Assembly: GCA_001899205.1 (NCBI GenBank)
Contig: MKVL01000031.1
Location: 62,001-126,000 of the forward strand
DNA from: Mesorhizobium sp. 65-26
GTDB taxonomy: Bacteria > Pseudomonadota > Alphaproteobacteria > Rhizobiales > Rhizobiaceae
DNA length: 64,000 nucleotides
Reading direction: 5' to 3'
The notes under the pieces were generated by a model, which was given only the letters and a program-made list of their open reading frames with translations, made no database searches and was not told the DNA's origin. Below, one piece after another: positions 42,706 to 50,197 of the stretch. The stretch's first letter is position 1. Each line of letters starts with the position of its first letter. The position numbers were made by a program, and so were the translations under genes.

Positions 42706-42736
42706 TTGCTCCTCTAGTCACTAGAGGATTTAGGAT
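42706..42736 (+). promoter_or_regulatory. MerR-type promoter for the zinc-ribbon/ZIP genes
   Basis: -35 TTGCTC (42706-42711) and -10 TAGGAT (42731-42736) are separated by 19 bp, the long spacer MerR activators act on. The spacer contains the perfect dyad CCTCTAG-TCA-CTAGAGG (42711-42727). Confidence 0.8.
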
Positions 42737-42772
42737 CTCCTTCCAGCTTGGTGAAGGAAGGAGTTCTTTGCG

Positions 42773-43114
42773 ATGGAGCGAACCGAAGGCACTGGCATGT
42801 TGTGCCCCGTCTGCCGTGTCGATCTCGTGATCAGCGAACGGCAGAACATCGAGATCGACTACTGCCCGAAATGCCGCGGGGTATGGTTGGACCGTGGTGA
42901 GCTTGACAAGATCATTGAGCGGAGCGCGGCCGAGACCTCTCAGGTTTCCCAGCAGAGGTCTTCCGCACCGCCTTCGTCCTCAGAGGCACCGAGCGCGCCG
43001 GGACCGTGGGGCGGATATGATCAGCACGGCGGTCATGGTGGCCACGGGTCACGTGATGGCCACGGCAGCCGCGGTGGTCACGGACGCGGCTTCCTCGGTC
43101 GGATATTCGACTGA
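42773..43114 (+). CDS. TFIIB-type zinc-ribbon protein with His/Gly-rich tail
   Basis: 113 residues. CPVCRVDL...YCPKCRGVWLDRGELDKI is a zf-TFIIB ribbon with two CxxC pairs (residues ~11-35). After a Ser/Pro linker the tail has HGGHGGHGSRDGHGSRGGHG, a potential metal-binding or buffering region. Controlled by the MerR-type promoter at 42706 and followed 36 bp on by a ZIP transporter gene, so it probably belongs to a Zn/Cd response. Confidence 0.88.
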   Translation: MERTEGTGMLCPVCRVDLVISERQNIEIDYCPKCRGVWLDRGELDKIIERSAAETSQVSQQRSSAPPSSSEAPSAPGPWGGYDQHGGHGGHGSRDGHGSRGGHGRGFLGRIFD

Positions 43115-43150
43115 CGCCAACAACAACAAGAGCAACGAACAAACAATAAG

Positions 43151-43849
43151 GTGCTTGGGGTGGCCTCAGCTTGGCAATTCACCTTGATCCCGGCTGCGGC
43201 CGCAATGATCGGCGCCGTGATTGCGGTGAACGCGCGGCCGAAAGCAACTTTGGTCAGCGCGATCCAACATTTTGCTGCCGGCGTTGTATTCGCGGCGGCG
43301 GCTGGCGAGATCCTGCCCGATGTCATGCATCGAGGCTCGCCCTGGGCGACGGCGATCGGTGGCGCGATCGGCGTCGTCACGATGCTGCTGGTAAAACAGT
43401 TGGAAGAGTGGGCGAAAGGGCCAGCGGGCCTGTTGACGGCAATTGCCGTCGATATTCTGATCGACGGTCTGGTGCTTGGGATCGGATTCGCGGCGAGCCC
43501 AAAAGTTGGCATTCTGTTGACGATTGCCTTGACGATCGAGATTCTGTTTCTCGGCCTTACTGTGGCGACGGAGCTCGGAGAGAGTGTTCACTCCAAAGCC
43601 AGAATCGTCGGAATAACGGCCGGGCTGATCATCCTGCTGCCTGTCGGCGCTTTACTCGGGGCTCCGGTCGCGTTGCTGCCCGGTCCGATTCTGACCGGTT
43701 TCTTTGCATTCGGACTGGTCGCTCTTCTCTACCTTGTGACCGAGGAATTGCTGATCGAAGCTCATGAAACGCCCGATCGGCCGTGGGTGACAGCGATGTT
43801 CTTCTTCGGCTTCTTGGCGCTTTTGCTTGTTGAGGAGGCGATCGGCTGA
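43151..43849 (+). CDS. ZIP-family metal transporter
   Basis: 232 residues with about seven or eight helices. Family motifs include HFAAGVVFAAAAGEILPD in an early helix and IAVDILIDGLVLGIGFA with ELGESVHSKAR later, which supply the His/Asp/Glu metal sites. Starts at GTG 43151 or 43160. The 3' end overlaps the convergent merR gene by 88 bp. Direction of Zn2+ flux within a resistance block is not obvious. Confidence 0.88.
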   Translation: MLGVASAWQFTLIPAAAAMIGAVIAVNARPKATLVSAIQHFAAGVVFAAAAGEILPDVMHRGSPWATAIGGAIGVVTMLLVKQLEEWAKGPAGLLTAIAVDILIDGLVLGIGFAASPKVGILLTIALTIEILFLGLTVATELGESVHSKARIVGITAGLIILLPVGALLGAPVALLPGPILTGFFAFGLVALLYLVTEELLIEAHETPDRPWVTAMFFFGFLALLLVEEAIG

Positions 43850-44268
43850 TTGTGCGGGTGCATGCACTGGCCATGGTCAGCTAGCACCTCGATGACACGA
43901 CACTCCGCCAGGCGTCCGTGACTGCAACCGTCGATCATCACCTCAAGCTCGGCCTTGAGCGCACCTAGGCTCGCAATGCGCTGCTCGACCTCGACAAGGC
44001 GGGCTTTCGCGATTGCATCCGCCGTCGCGCAAGACTGATTGGGCTGATCCTGCAAGGTCAGCAAGGTCCGTATCGCTGGGATCTCGAACCCCAATTCGCG
44101 AGCGTGGCGAATGAACATCAGCCGGTGAAGATCGCGCGTATCGTACGTGCGACGATTGCCTTCGGTTCGGGGTGGGGCCGGCAGCAAGTCGATCTGCTCG
44201 TAATAGCGGATCGTCGGTACTTTCACGCCGCTGTGTCTGGCTGCCTCGCCGATGGAGATGTGGCGCAC
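43762..44268 (-). CDS. MerR-family Zn/Cd/Pb-type regulator
   Basis: 168 residues from GTG 44268. The HTH is ISIGEAARHSGVKVPTIRYYEQIDLLPAPPRTEGNRRTY. After the coiled coil come Cys (NQSCATAD) and the loop DGCSHGRLAECRVIEVL, matching the ZntR/CadR/PbrR metal-binding pattern, then a CMHPHN tail. The dyad CCTCTAG-TGA-CTAGAGG lies right at its 5' end (44279-44295), so it is probably autoregulated and activates the two flanking promoters with the same dyad. Confidence 0.92.
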   Translation of the reverse strand: MRHISIGEAARHSGVKVPTIRYYEQIDLLPAPPRTEGNRRTYDTRDLHRLMFIRHARELGFEIPAIRTLLTLQDQPNQSCATADAIAKARLVEVEQRIASLGALKAELEVMIDGCSHGRLAECRVIEVLADHGQCMHPHNQPIASSTSKSAKKPKKNIAVTHGRSGVS

Positions 44269-44278
44269 GACGGTCACT

Positions 44279-44295
44279 CCTCTAGTCACTAGAGG
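44279..44295 (-). promoter_or_regulatory. MerR dyad at its own gene
   Basis: CCTCTAG-TGA-CTAGAGG on the minus strand, identical in its arms to the sites at 42711 and 44427. A -35/-10 pair is less clear here. Confidence 0.7.
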
Positions 44296-44421
44296 AATTG
44301 GCGATTGCGCACCAAAAATCAAGGGCTGCCAGTGGGGAGCTCTTTCTCGCCCGGGCTCTGCCCAGCCGCGAGATCGACAGCGCGCCGTGCGCATTTTCTA
44401 TCCCGCAGCGGATCTTTGCCC

Positions 44422-44452
44422 TTGCTCCTCTAGCGACTAGAGGACGTAGCGC
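44422..44452 (+). promoter_or_regulatory. MerR-type promoter for the P-type ATPase gene
   Basis: -35 TTGCTC (44422-44427), dyad CCTCTAG-CGA-CTAGAGG (44427-44443), and -10 TAGCGC after a 19-bp spacer. Same design as at 42706. Confidence 0.75.
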
Positions 44453-44476
44453 TATGGCTGAATCGAGGATTTGGTC

Positions 44477-46765
44477 ATGACGAAGCATTCGCAACAGAGC
44501 CGCTATCGGGTCGATGGCATGGACTGCGCTTCATGTGCGGCAAAGATCGACACCGCGGTGCGCCGCGTGCCGGGTGTCGAAGATGTCTCCGTGTCGGCCA
44601 CCGCCGGCACGATGACCGTGCGCCACGGTGACGATGAGGCAGTTGGTCCGGCGATCACGAAGACGGTGACCGGACTGGGATACAAGCTCAGACTGCTGAC
44701 AGAACATTCGATCGGCGACGGCGGACCGAAGGCGGTCGAGGCCTGTGGTTGCCAAGGTCGCAGCGGCCCGGACGCTCACGCGCATGACGATGCCCGAAAG
44801 AGCGAGGGTCCTGAGCATCGTCATCACAACGGGCAGAACGACGGCAAGGCGTCTAGTGCCGAACTGCACGGTCACGACCATGGTCCGACAAACGGCCCAT
44901 GGTGGCGGAGCGGTAAAGGACGGCTCACGATTGCCAGCGGCATCGCGCTGATCGCGGCCTACGCGATAGGCAAGTTGGTTCCAGGATTTGAACCCTGGAT
45001 ATTCACGGCGGCGATGCTGGTTGGACTCGTGCCGATCGCCCGGCGCGCCATCATGGCGGCTATCGCCGGCACGCCTTTCTCGATCGAGATGCTGATGACG
45101 ATTGCCGCCGTCGGCGCCGTCGCCATAAGCGCAAGCGAAGAAGCGGCAACTGTCGTCTTTCTCTTTCTGATCGGCGAACTGCTCGAAGGGGTCGCGGCGG
45201 GCCGAGCGCGCGCCAGCATTCAATCGCTGACCGCGTTGTTGCCGAAGACCGCTTTGCTCGAAGAGGGAGGCAAGACGCGTGAGGTCCCGGCCGAGGACCT
45301 CATAGTCGATTCCTTGATCCTCGTGCGGCCCGGCGACCGCATTCCTGCGGACGGCTTGATCGTATCGGGTGAAAGCGCGATCGATGAGGCGCCCGTCACC
45401 GGCGAAAGCACGCCCGTCCGTAAGGGCGTAGACGCTATCGTCTTCGCTGGCACCGTTAATGGCGAGGCGGCGCTGCGCATCCGCGTGACGGCCGCCGCTG
45501 CCGACAACACCATCGCCCGCGTTGTGAAGCTGGTCGAGGAAGCGCAGGAGAGCAAGGCTCCAACCGAGCGCTTCATCGACCGGTTTTCGCGCTACTATAC
45601 GCCAGGCGTCGTCGTGGTCGCCGCTTTGGTCGCCGTCATACCTCCGCTGCTGTTTGGCGGCGCCTGGAGCGAATGGATCTACAAAGGCCTTGCCATCTTG
45701 CTGATCGGATGTCCGTGCGCGCTGGTGATCTCGACCCCGGCGGCGATCGCAGCGTCGTTGTCGGCCGGCGCCCGGCGCGGCTTGTTGTTGAAGGGCGGCG
45801 CCGTTCTGGAAAAGATCGGAACGATTACCGCCGCCGCCTTCGACAAGACTGGCACGTTGACAGAAGGCAAGCCGCAAGTGACCGACATTGTCGGCTTCGG
45901 CCGGCCGGAGGCAGACGTGCTGAGGCTCGCCGCGGCGCTTGAAACCGGCTCAAACCATCCGCTCGCTAGGGCGATTCTGGAGCGCGCGGCGAGTGATAAT
46001 GCTGCCGTGCCCCAGATCACCGACGCCAAGGCGATCGGTGGAAAGGGGATCACCGGGACGGTCGACGGCAGCGAGGTGTTCTTCGGCTCACCGCACGCAG
46101 CGGGCGATCGCACGGCGCTTACGCCCGATCAGATCGCACGGATCGCTGCCTTCAACGACGACGGAAAGACCGTATCGGTGTTGCTCGCCGATGGACAGGT
46201 TGCCGGCGCCATCGCGATGCGGGACGAACCGCGTGTCGACGCCAAGGCCGGTCTGAAAGCGCTGGCTGATGCGGGAATCAAGACCGTGATGCTGACAGGA
46301 GATAATCGGCGAACCGCGGACGCGATCGGCAAGCAGCTCGGTATCGAGGTGCACGCCGAATTGCTGCCGCAAGACAAGCAGCGTGTCGTCGGCGAGTTGA
46401 AGCGCCAGGGCTTCTCAGTGATCAAGGTCGGCGATGGCATCAATGATGCGCCGGCTCTCGCCGCGGCGGATGTCGGCATCGCCATGGGCGGCAGCGCGGA
46501 CGTGGCTCTCGAAACGGCCGATGCTGCCGTCCTTCACGGACGGGTGGGGGACGTCTTCGCGATGATCGCCCTATCGAAGCGAACCATGGCCAACATTCGA
46601 CAGAACATCGCGATCGCGATCGGGCTAAAGGCGGTGTTCCTTGTAACGACCGTCGTCGGCATCACGGGGCTTTGGCCTGCAATCCTCGCCGATACGGGGG
46701 CGACGGTGCTTGTGACCATGAACGCGTTGCGCCTGCTCAAGGTCGGGCAAGCTCAGGGTTCCTGA
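44477..46765 (+). CDS. cadA: P1B-type Zn/Cd/Pb-exporting ATPase
   Basis: 762 residues, inner membrane. HMA domain GMDCASC at 14-20, then a His-rich linker (HAHDD, EHRHH, HGHDHG), about eight helices, metal-site CPC in IGCPCALVIS (~411), phosphorylation DKTGT (~456), and GDGINDAPAL (~651). CPC with NxxA-type last helices fits Zn/Cd/Pb rather than Cu specificity. Regulated by the MerR gene next to it. ATG 44477 preferred over TTG 44471 (GAGG at 44465-44468). Confidence 0.94.
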   Translation: MTKHSQQSRYRVDGMDCASCAAKIDTAVRRVPGVEDVSVSATAGTMTVRHGDDEAVGPAITKTVTGLGYKLRLLTEHSIGDGGPKAVEACGCQGRSGPDAHAHDDARKSEGPEHRHHNGQNDGKASSAELHGHDHGPTNGPWWRSGKGRLTIASGIALIAAYAIGKLVPGFEPWIFTAAMLVGLVPIARRAIMAAIAGTPFSIEMLMTIAAVGAVAISASEEAATVVFLFLIGELLEGVAAGRARASIQSLTALLPKTALLEEGGKTREVPAEDLIVDSLILVRPGDRIPADGLIVSGESAIDEAPVTGESTPVRKGVDAIVFAGTVNGEAALRIRVTAAAADNTIARVVKLVEEAQESKAPTERFIDRFSRYYTPGVVVVAALVAVIPPLLFGGAWSEWIYKGLAILLIGCPCALVISTPAAIAASLSAGARRGLLLKGGAVLEKIGTITAAAFDKTGTLTEGKPQVTDIVGFGRPEADVLRLAAALETGSNHPLARAILERAASDNAAVPQITDAKAIGGKGITGTVDGSEVFFGSPHAAGDRTALTPDQIARIAAFNDDGKTVSVLLADGQVAGAIAMRDEPRVDAKAGLKALADAGIKTVMLTGDNRRTADAIGKQLGIEVHAELLPQDKQRVVGELKRQGFSVIKVGDGINDAPALAAADVGIAMGGSADVALETADAAVLHGRVGDVFAMIALSKRTMANIRQNIAIAIGLKAVFLVTTVVGITGLWPAILADTGATVLVTMNALRLLKVGQAQGS

Positions 46766-46803
46766 GTTTCGTAAGAGGCCGCCGTCTAATGCTTGCGCGT
46801 GCG

Positions 46804-46832
46804 AACCCCGCCCGGCGCGGCCGGGCGGGGTT
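46804..46832. terminator. Bidirectional hairpin between cadA and DUF736
   Basis: AACCCCGCCCGG and CCGGGCGGGGTT form a perfect 12-bp stem around a 5-nt loop, in the 79-bp gap between two convergent genes. No long T tract, but position and stability favour termination. Confidence 0.75.
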
Positions 46833-46844
46833 GCTGCGAAGGCC

Positions 46845-47165
46845 TCAGTCGCCGTTCTTGCGGGGCCGCGACCAGATGAGGGTGTAGCCGTCGGCCTCTT
46901 CGTCATCGAACAGGTTCGCGTAGATCGGAGCGTTGAAGGAAGGGTCGTCGAGCTTGAGCGAGAGGTAGTCGCGGCCTTCTTCGGAGCGCTTCGACCACGC
47001 TGCCCCGATCTCGGCCCGGCCCACATAGACGCGGTGGCTGGGGGCGTTCTCGTTGGAGCGGTTGGTCTCGGCGACGATCCGGACGCCTTTCGTCTGCAAG
47101 CTCAGGGTGACGATCTCGCCCTGGAAGTCGCTGCCGACCTTCTTGAAAGAACCGATGTTAGCCAT
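46845..47165 (-). CDS. DUF736-family protein
   Basis: 106 residues: MANIGSFKKVGSDFQGEIVTLSL, VYVGRAEIGAAWSKRSEEGRDYLSLKLDDPSFNAPIYANLF, then a charged end. DUF736 proteins are found in almost all trb-type ICEs of this group; the function is unknown. GGAGA upstream of ATG 47165. A structured element lies ~95-180 bp upstream, and a piece of a second copy occurs in inverted orientation at 47678. Confidence 0.9.
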   Translation of the reverse strand: MANIGSFKKVGSDFQGEIVTLSLQTKGVRIVAETNRSNENAPSHRVYVGRAEIGAAWSKRSEEGRDYLSLKLDDPSFNAPIYANLFDDEEADGYTLIWSRPRKNGD

Positions 47166-47258
47166 GTCACTTCTCCTTGCTGATTTCGAGCCCGCGACCA
47201 CCGCGGCCTCGATGGCGATCGACAGGCCGGGGACGATCGACGACGCACCCGCTCGCGG

Positions 47259-47344
47259 GCCGGAGCGCAGCGGAGGATGACGGCGGTGAGACTTTCTTGC
47301 CTCGCGAGGAATGGGCTTTAGCCCAGGGGAAGAAAGTCGAGCCG
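47259..47344 (-). ncRNA. Structured element A upstream of DUF736
   Basis: Plus-strand order: conserved AGCGCAGCGGAGGA (47264-47277), outer arm GACTTTCTT (47290-47298), two bases, CTCGCG (47301-47306), inner hairpin GGGCT-TT-AGCCC (47313-47324), five bases, outer arm AAGAAAGTC (47330-47338). The same layout with different paired bases occurs at 49989-50078. Reported on the strand of the downstream gene; whether it acts as RNA or DNA is unknown. Confidence 0.45.
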
Positions 47345-47599
47345 ACGGCGTTGCGGCTCAGGCGATCGAGGCGCAGCCGGTCTTCGGCCAGATCAGGCCA
47401 TCACGAGGCCAGGTGCGTCCGTGCTCTGAACAGCATCCTCAGGAGGAGACGTGGCGGATATCGGTTCTCTTGCACAAGACGTCGGCGAGTTCAGGCGTAG
47501 AGAAAGAAGCCATGGCGTAGAAAAAGGCGGGATCGATTGCCGGGGACTCGCCGCGACTGAACGCCTTCATCCGTCTTTATGTGAGTGCCGGGAGATCGG

Positions 47600-47711
47600 T
47601 GCTGCGGGCTCTGCGCTTCGATAGGCCGGGGCCGTCCTCGTTTCTCAACCGAGACCCGATGGCGCTGGACCGTGCTTCGCGAACCTGTTCGATGACGAAG
47701 AGGCCGGCCTC
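47600..47711 (+). pseudogene. Remnant of a second DUF736 gene
   Basis: The 29 bases at 47678-47706 are an exact inverted copy of 46892-46920, the segment encoding ANLFDDEEA near the C-terminus of the DUF736 protein. On the plus strand it reads ANLFDDEEAG with no intact gene around it. The rest of 47166-47711 holds only element A and no convincing ORF. Confidence 0.6.
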
Positions 47712-48194
47712 TCAGCCTTCCCGTGTTGCGGCCGTAAGAACCGGCTGCGGCTCATCCGCATTTGCCCCGTCCGGTCGCAGCGGAAGGGGTTCGGCCAACA
47801 CCGTCATGCGCGCCCAAGCCGTGCAGCCGATGATGATGGCGCCAACCCAAGCGAAGGTCTCCCGCCAGAACAGCGATGGCATGCCGATCTGCGAGAGCCC
47901 CAACACGGCGTGGTAGCCGGCGATCGCGGCCGGGATGGCGAAGGCCGCTGCAATGGCCGCGCGCAAGGGGATCGGCTTGACGAGCGCAAAAGCGACCTGG
48001 CCGACGCCCAGCGTCAACGCGCCCACGACGATGCCGATAAGGAGGGCGCCGAGGACGCCCGCGCCGCTGTGGAAGGCGGCCATGCCGGCGGTGAGGCCGA
48101 CGAAGAAGGGCAGCGCATAAACCGCAAGGGCGAAGATCAGCCAGCAGAACAGGCCGATCCCAAAAATGCTGAGTATGAGTCCGATGACGAGCAT
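47712..48194 (-). CDS. Conserved ICE membrane protein, 160 aa
   Basis: Four or five helices fill residues 1-130 (LVIGLILSIFGIGLFCWLIFALAVYALPFFVGL; LGALLIGIVVGALTLGVGQVAFALV; AFAWVGAIIIGCTAWA), followed by a Pro-rich tail. No function known; similar membrane proteins lie near DUF736 genes in this class of elements. Confidence 0.75.
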   Translation of the reverse strand: MLVIGLILSIFGIGLFCWLIFALAVYALPFFVGLTAGMAAFHSGAGVLGALLIGIVVGALTLGVGQVAFALVKPIPLRAAIAAAFAIPAAIAGYHAVLGLSQIGMPSLFWRETFAWVGAIIIGCTAWARMTVLAEPLPLRPDGANADEPQPVLTAATREG

Positions 48195-48363
48195 CGCGGC
48201 GTCTCCGTGACAAAGCGTGTGACGGTCGCGCCTTCCACCACCACCACGGCGCGATCCGAACTATAACGAAAATTGGCCTCGAATGGGAGAGGAAACCCGT
48301 CCCACCAGACATCGGCGGTGTCCGCGACCGTGCCAGGGGCCTGACCCGACCGCAGGAGGAACG

Positions 48364-48930
48364 ATGGCGAGACGCTCAGAAAAGCTTGATTTTCCGGTCT
48401 CTCAGGTTCGGCGCTACCTTGAGCCTGGGCCAATCGTGATGGTGTCGTCAGCGCTGGATGACAGGCGAAACATCATGACGATGGGGTGGCACACGATGAT
48501 GGAGTTTACACCGTCACTCATCGGTTGCGTCATCGCCGGCGCAAACTACAGCTTTGACCTGGTCTGCAAGAGCCGTGAGTGCGTGATCAATCTCCCGACC
48601 ACGACGTTGATCGACACCGTGGTCGGCGTTGGCAACACGACGGGCGCTGAGGTCGATAAGTTCGAGAGGTTCGGGCTCACGGCGCAATCGGCAACGCGCG
48701 TGAAGGCGCCGCTGATTGTCGAGTGTCACGCAAATTTTGAATGCCGTCTTGTCGATGATGCGCTGGTCGACAAATATAATTTCTTCGTTTTCGAAGTGGT
48801 GAAGGCGCATGTCGCCAAGTCGCCGAGGCATCCGGAGACGCTGCATTACACCGGCGATGGGGTATTCATGGTCGCCGGCAAGATCATCAGCCGGCGCCGG
48901 CTGTTTCGGCCGGAGCTGCTCGATACCTGA
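48364..48930 (+). CDS. Flavin reductase-like domain protein
   Basis: 188 residues with an AGGAGGA ribosome binding site before ATG 48364. PGPIVMVSSALDDRRNIMTMGWHTMMEFTPSLIGCVI is the typical FMN-binding start of the flavin reductase/DIM6 family, followed by YSFDLVCKSRECVINLPT. Cytosolic NAD(P)H:flavin oxidoreductase is the likely class; the partner is unknown. An unusual cargo gene on the opposite strand to its neighbours. Confidence 0.88.
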   Translation: MARRSEKLDFPVSQVRRYLEPGPIVMVSSALDDRRNIMTMGWHTMMEFTPSLIGCVIAGANYSFDLVCKSRECVINLPTTTLIDTVVGVGNTTGAEVDKFERFGLTAQSATRVKAPLIVECHANFECRLVDDALVDKYNFFVFEVVKAHVAKSPRHPETLHYTGDGVFMVAGKIISRRRLFRPELLDT

Positions 48931-48948
48931 TGCCGTAAGTGGCGGCGC

Positions 48949-49887
48949 TTACGCGCCGCCTTCGTCGTGCTTCCAGACCGGAATGCCGAGCTTGCGTGCC
49001 TTGTCGGCGAGGTTGTCCTGGATGCCGGTGCCCGGGAAGTGCAGGACGCCGATCGGCAGGACCGCCAGCATCGCGTCGTTGCGCTTGAACGGAGCCGCCT
49101 TCGCGTGCTTCGTCCAGTCCGGCTTGAAGGCGATCTGCGGCACGTTGCGATTGCTCGCCCATTTGGCGGCGATGAGCTCCGCGCCTTTCGGCGACCCGCC
49201 ATGCAGCAACACCATGTCGGGATGCTTGGCGTGGACTTTGTCGAGTCGATCCCAGATCATGCGATGGTCGTTGAAGTCGAGCCCGCCGGTGAGCGCGATC
49301 TTCGGACCAGGCGGCAGCATGACCTCGGTCTCGGCCCGACGCTTCGCAGCCAGAAAGTCGCGGCTGTCGATCATCGCTGCGGTGAGCGCGCGATGATTGA
49401 TCAGCGATCCTGACCGGGGACGCCAGGGTGTGCCGGTGTGCGTCTCGAAGTGTTCGGCGGCCTGGTCGCGGAAGAGCTCCATGCTGTTGCGGCGCTCGAT
49501 CAGCGTGATGCCCTCGGCCGTCAGGCGTTCGAGCTCGACCGATTTCACTTCCGAGCCGTTCTGCTCGCGCTGGCTGCGCCGCTGCGCCTGTTCGTTATCG
49601 TCGAGTTCGCGCTCGATGCGATCGACGGCGCGGTGGAAGAGATTGACCGTTGACCAGAGCAGATCCTCGAGGTCCGGCTCAAGGCGCGTTTCACCCAGAG
49701 TCGAGATCAGGGCGTCGAAGATGTCGACGACGGCGCCGGCCACGACATTGCCTTCGGGAAGCGGCCTCGGGTCGGGTTCGCCCTGGAAGGGACGGTAGCC
49801 GTAGAGCTGAAGCTCGTTGAGGACGTGATCGGTCGGGGATGAGCTGTGCGGCGGTTCGAAGTCGATGTCGTCATGGTCGGTCGTCAT
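48949..49887 (-). CDS. DUF2493-domain protein
   Basis: 312 residues from ATG 49887; upstream codons are not supported. The C-terminal half holds the DUF2493 (SLOG-like nucleotide-binding) domain: KIALTGGLDFNDHRMIWDRLDKVHAKHPDMVLLHGGSPKGAELIAAKWA, then IAFKPDWTKHAKAAPFKRND. The N-terminal part is helical and acidic. A regular member of this ICE class; the ligand is unknown. Structured element B lies ~100-190 bp upstream. Confidence 0.9.
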   Translation of the reverse strand: MTTDHDDIDFEPPHSSSPTDHVLNELQLYGYRPFQGEPDPRPLPEGNVVAGAVVDIFDALISTLGETRLEPDLEDLLWSTVNLFHRAVDRIERELDDNEQAQRRSQREQNGSEVKSVELERLTAEGITLIERRNSMELFRDQAAEHFETHTGTPWRPRSGSLINHRALTAAMIDSRDFLAAKRRAETEVMLPPGPKIALTGGLDFNDHRMIWDRLDKVHAKHPDMVLLHGGSPKGAELIAAKWASNRNVPQIAFKPDWTKHAKAAPFKRNDAMLAVLPIGVLHFPGTGIQDNLADKARKLGIPVWKHDEGGA

Positions 49888-49988
49888 GGTGAGGTCCTTT
49901 GCCGGATCGGCCGCGCCCATCGCGGCCTTCGTGGCGATCACTGGACCGGGAGCGGAACGGGCTTGCACCGCGGCGCCCTCGCGCCGCG

Positions 49989-50078
49989 GCCGAAGCGCAG
50001 CGGAGGACCGAAGGGGCCGGCTATTTTGTCTCGCGCTGTAAAGGCGGCTTCGCCGCCGACGGAAAATAGTCGGCCCTT
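49989..50078 (-). ncRNA. Structured element B upstream of DUF2493
   Basis: Plus-strand order: AGCGCAGCGGAGGA (49994-50007), outer arm 50011-50027 pairing with 50063-50078 (15 pairs, one G-U, one bulged G), two bases, CTCGCG (50030-50035), inner hairpin GGCGGC-TTC-GCCGCC (50043-50057), five bases, outer 3' arm. Same spacing as element A but with changed paired bases. The 310-bp gap 49888-50197 holds nothing else I can identify. Confidence 0.5.
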
Positions 50079-50197
50079 GAGGTTGCTGGACCGGGGCGCT
50101 TCTGGTCCGATCGCCCTCTAGAAGGCCAGGGTGCGGACTCTTTCCGGCTTGCGGGGCCTCACCAGACCAACCATGGCGACACGCGAACCGTCGCCCT

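Noticed and set aside
44531-45877. 448-codon open frame on the minus strand
   Set aside because: Antisense to the P-type ATPase; composition mirrors the real gene.
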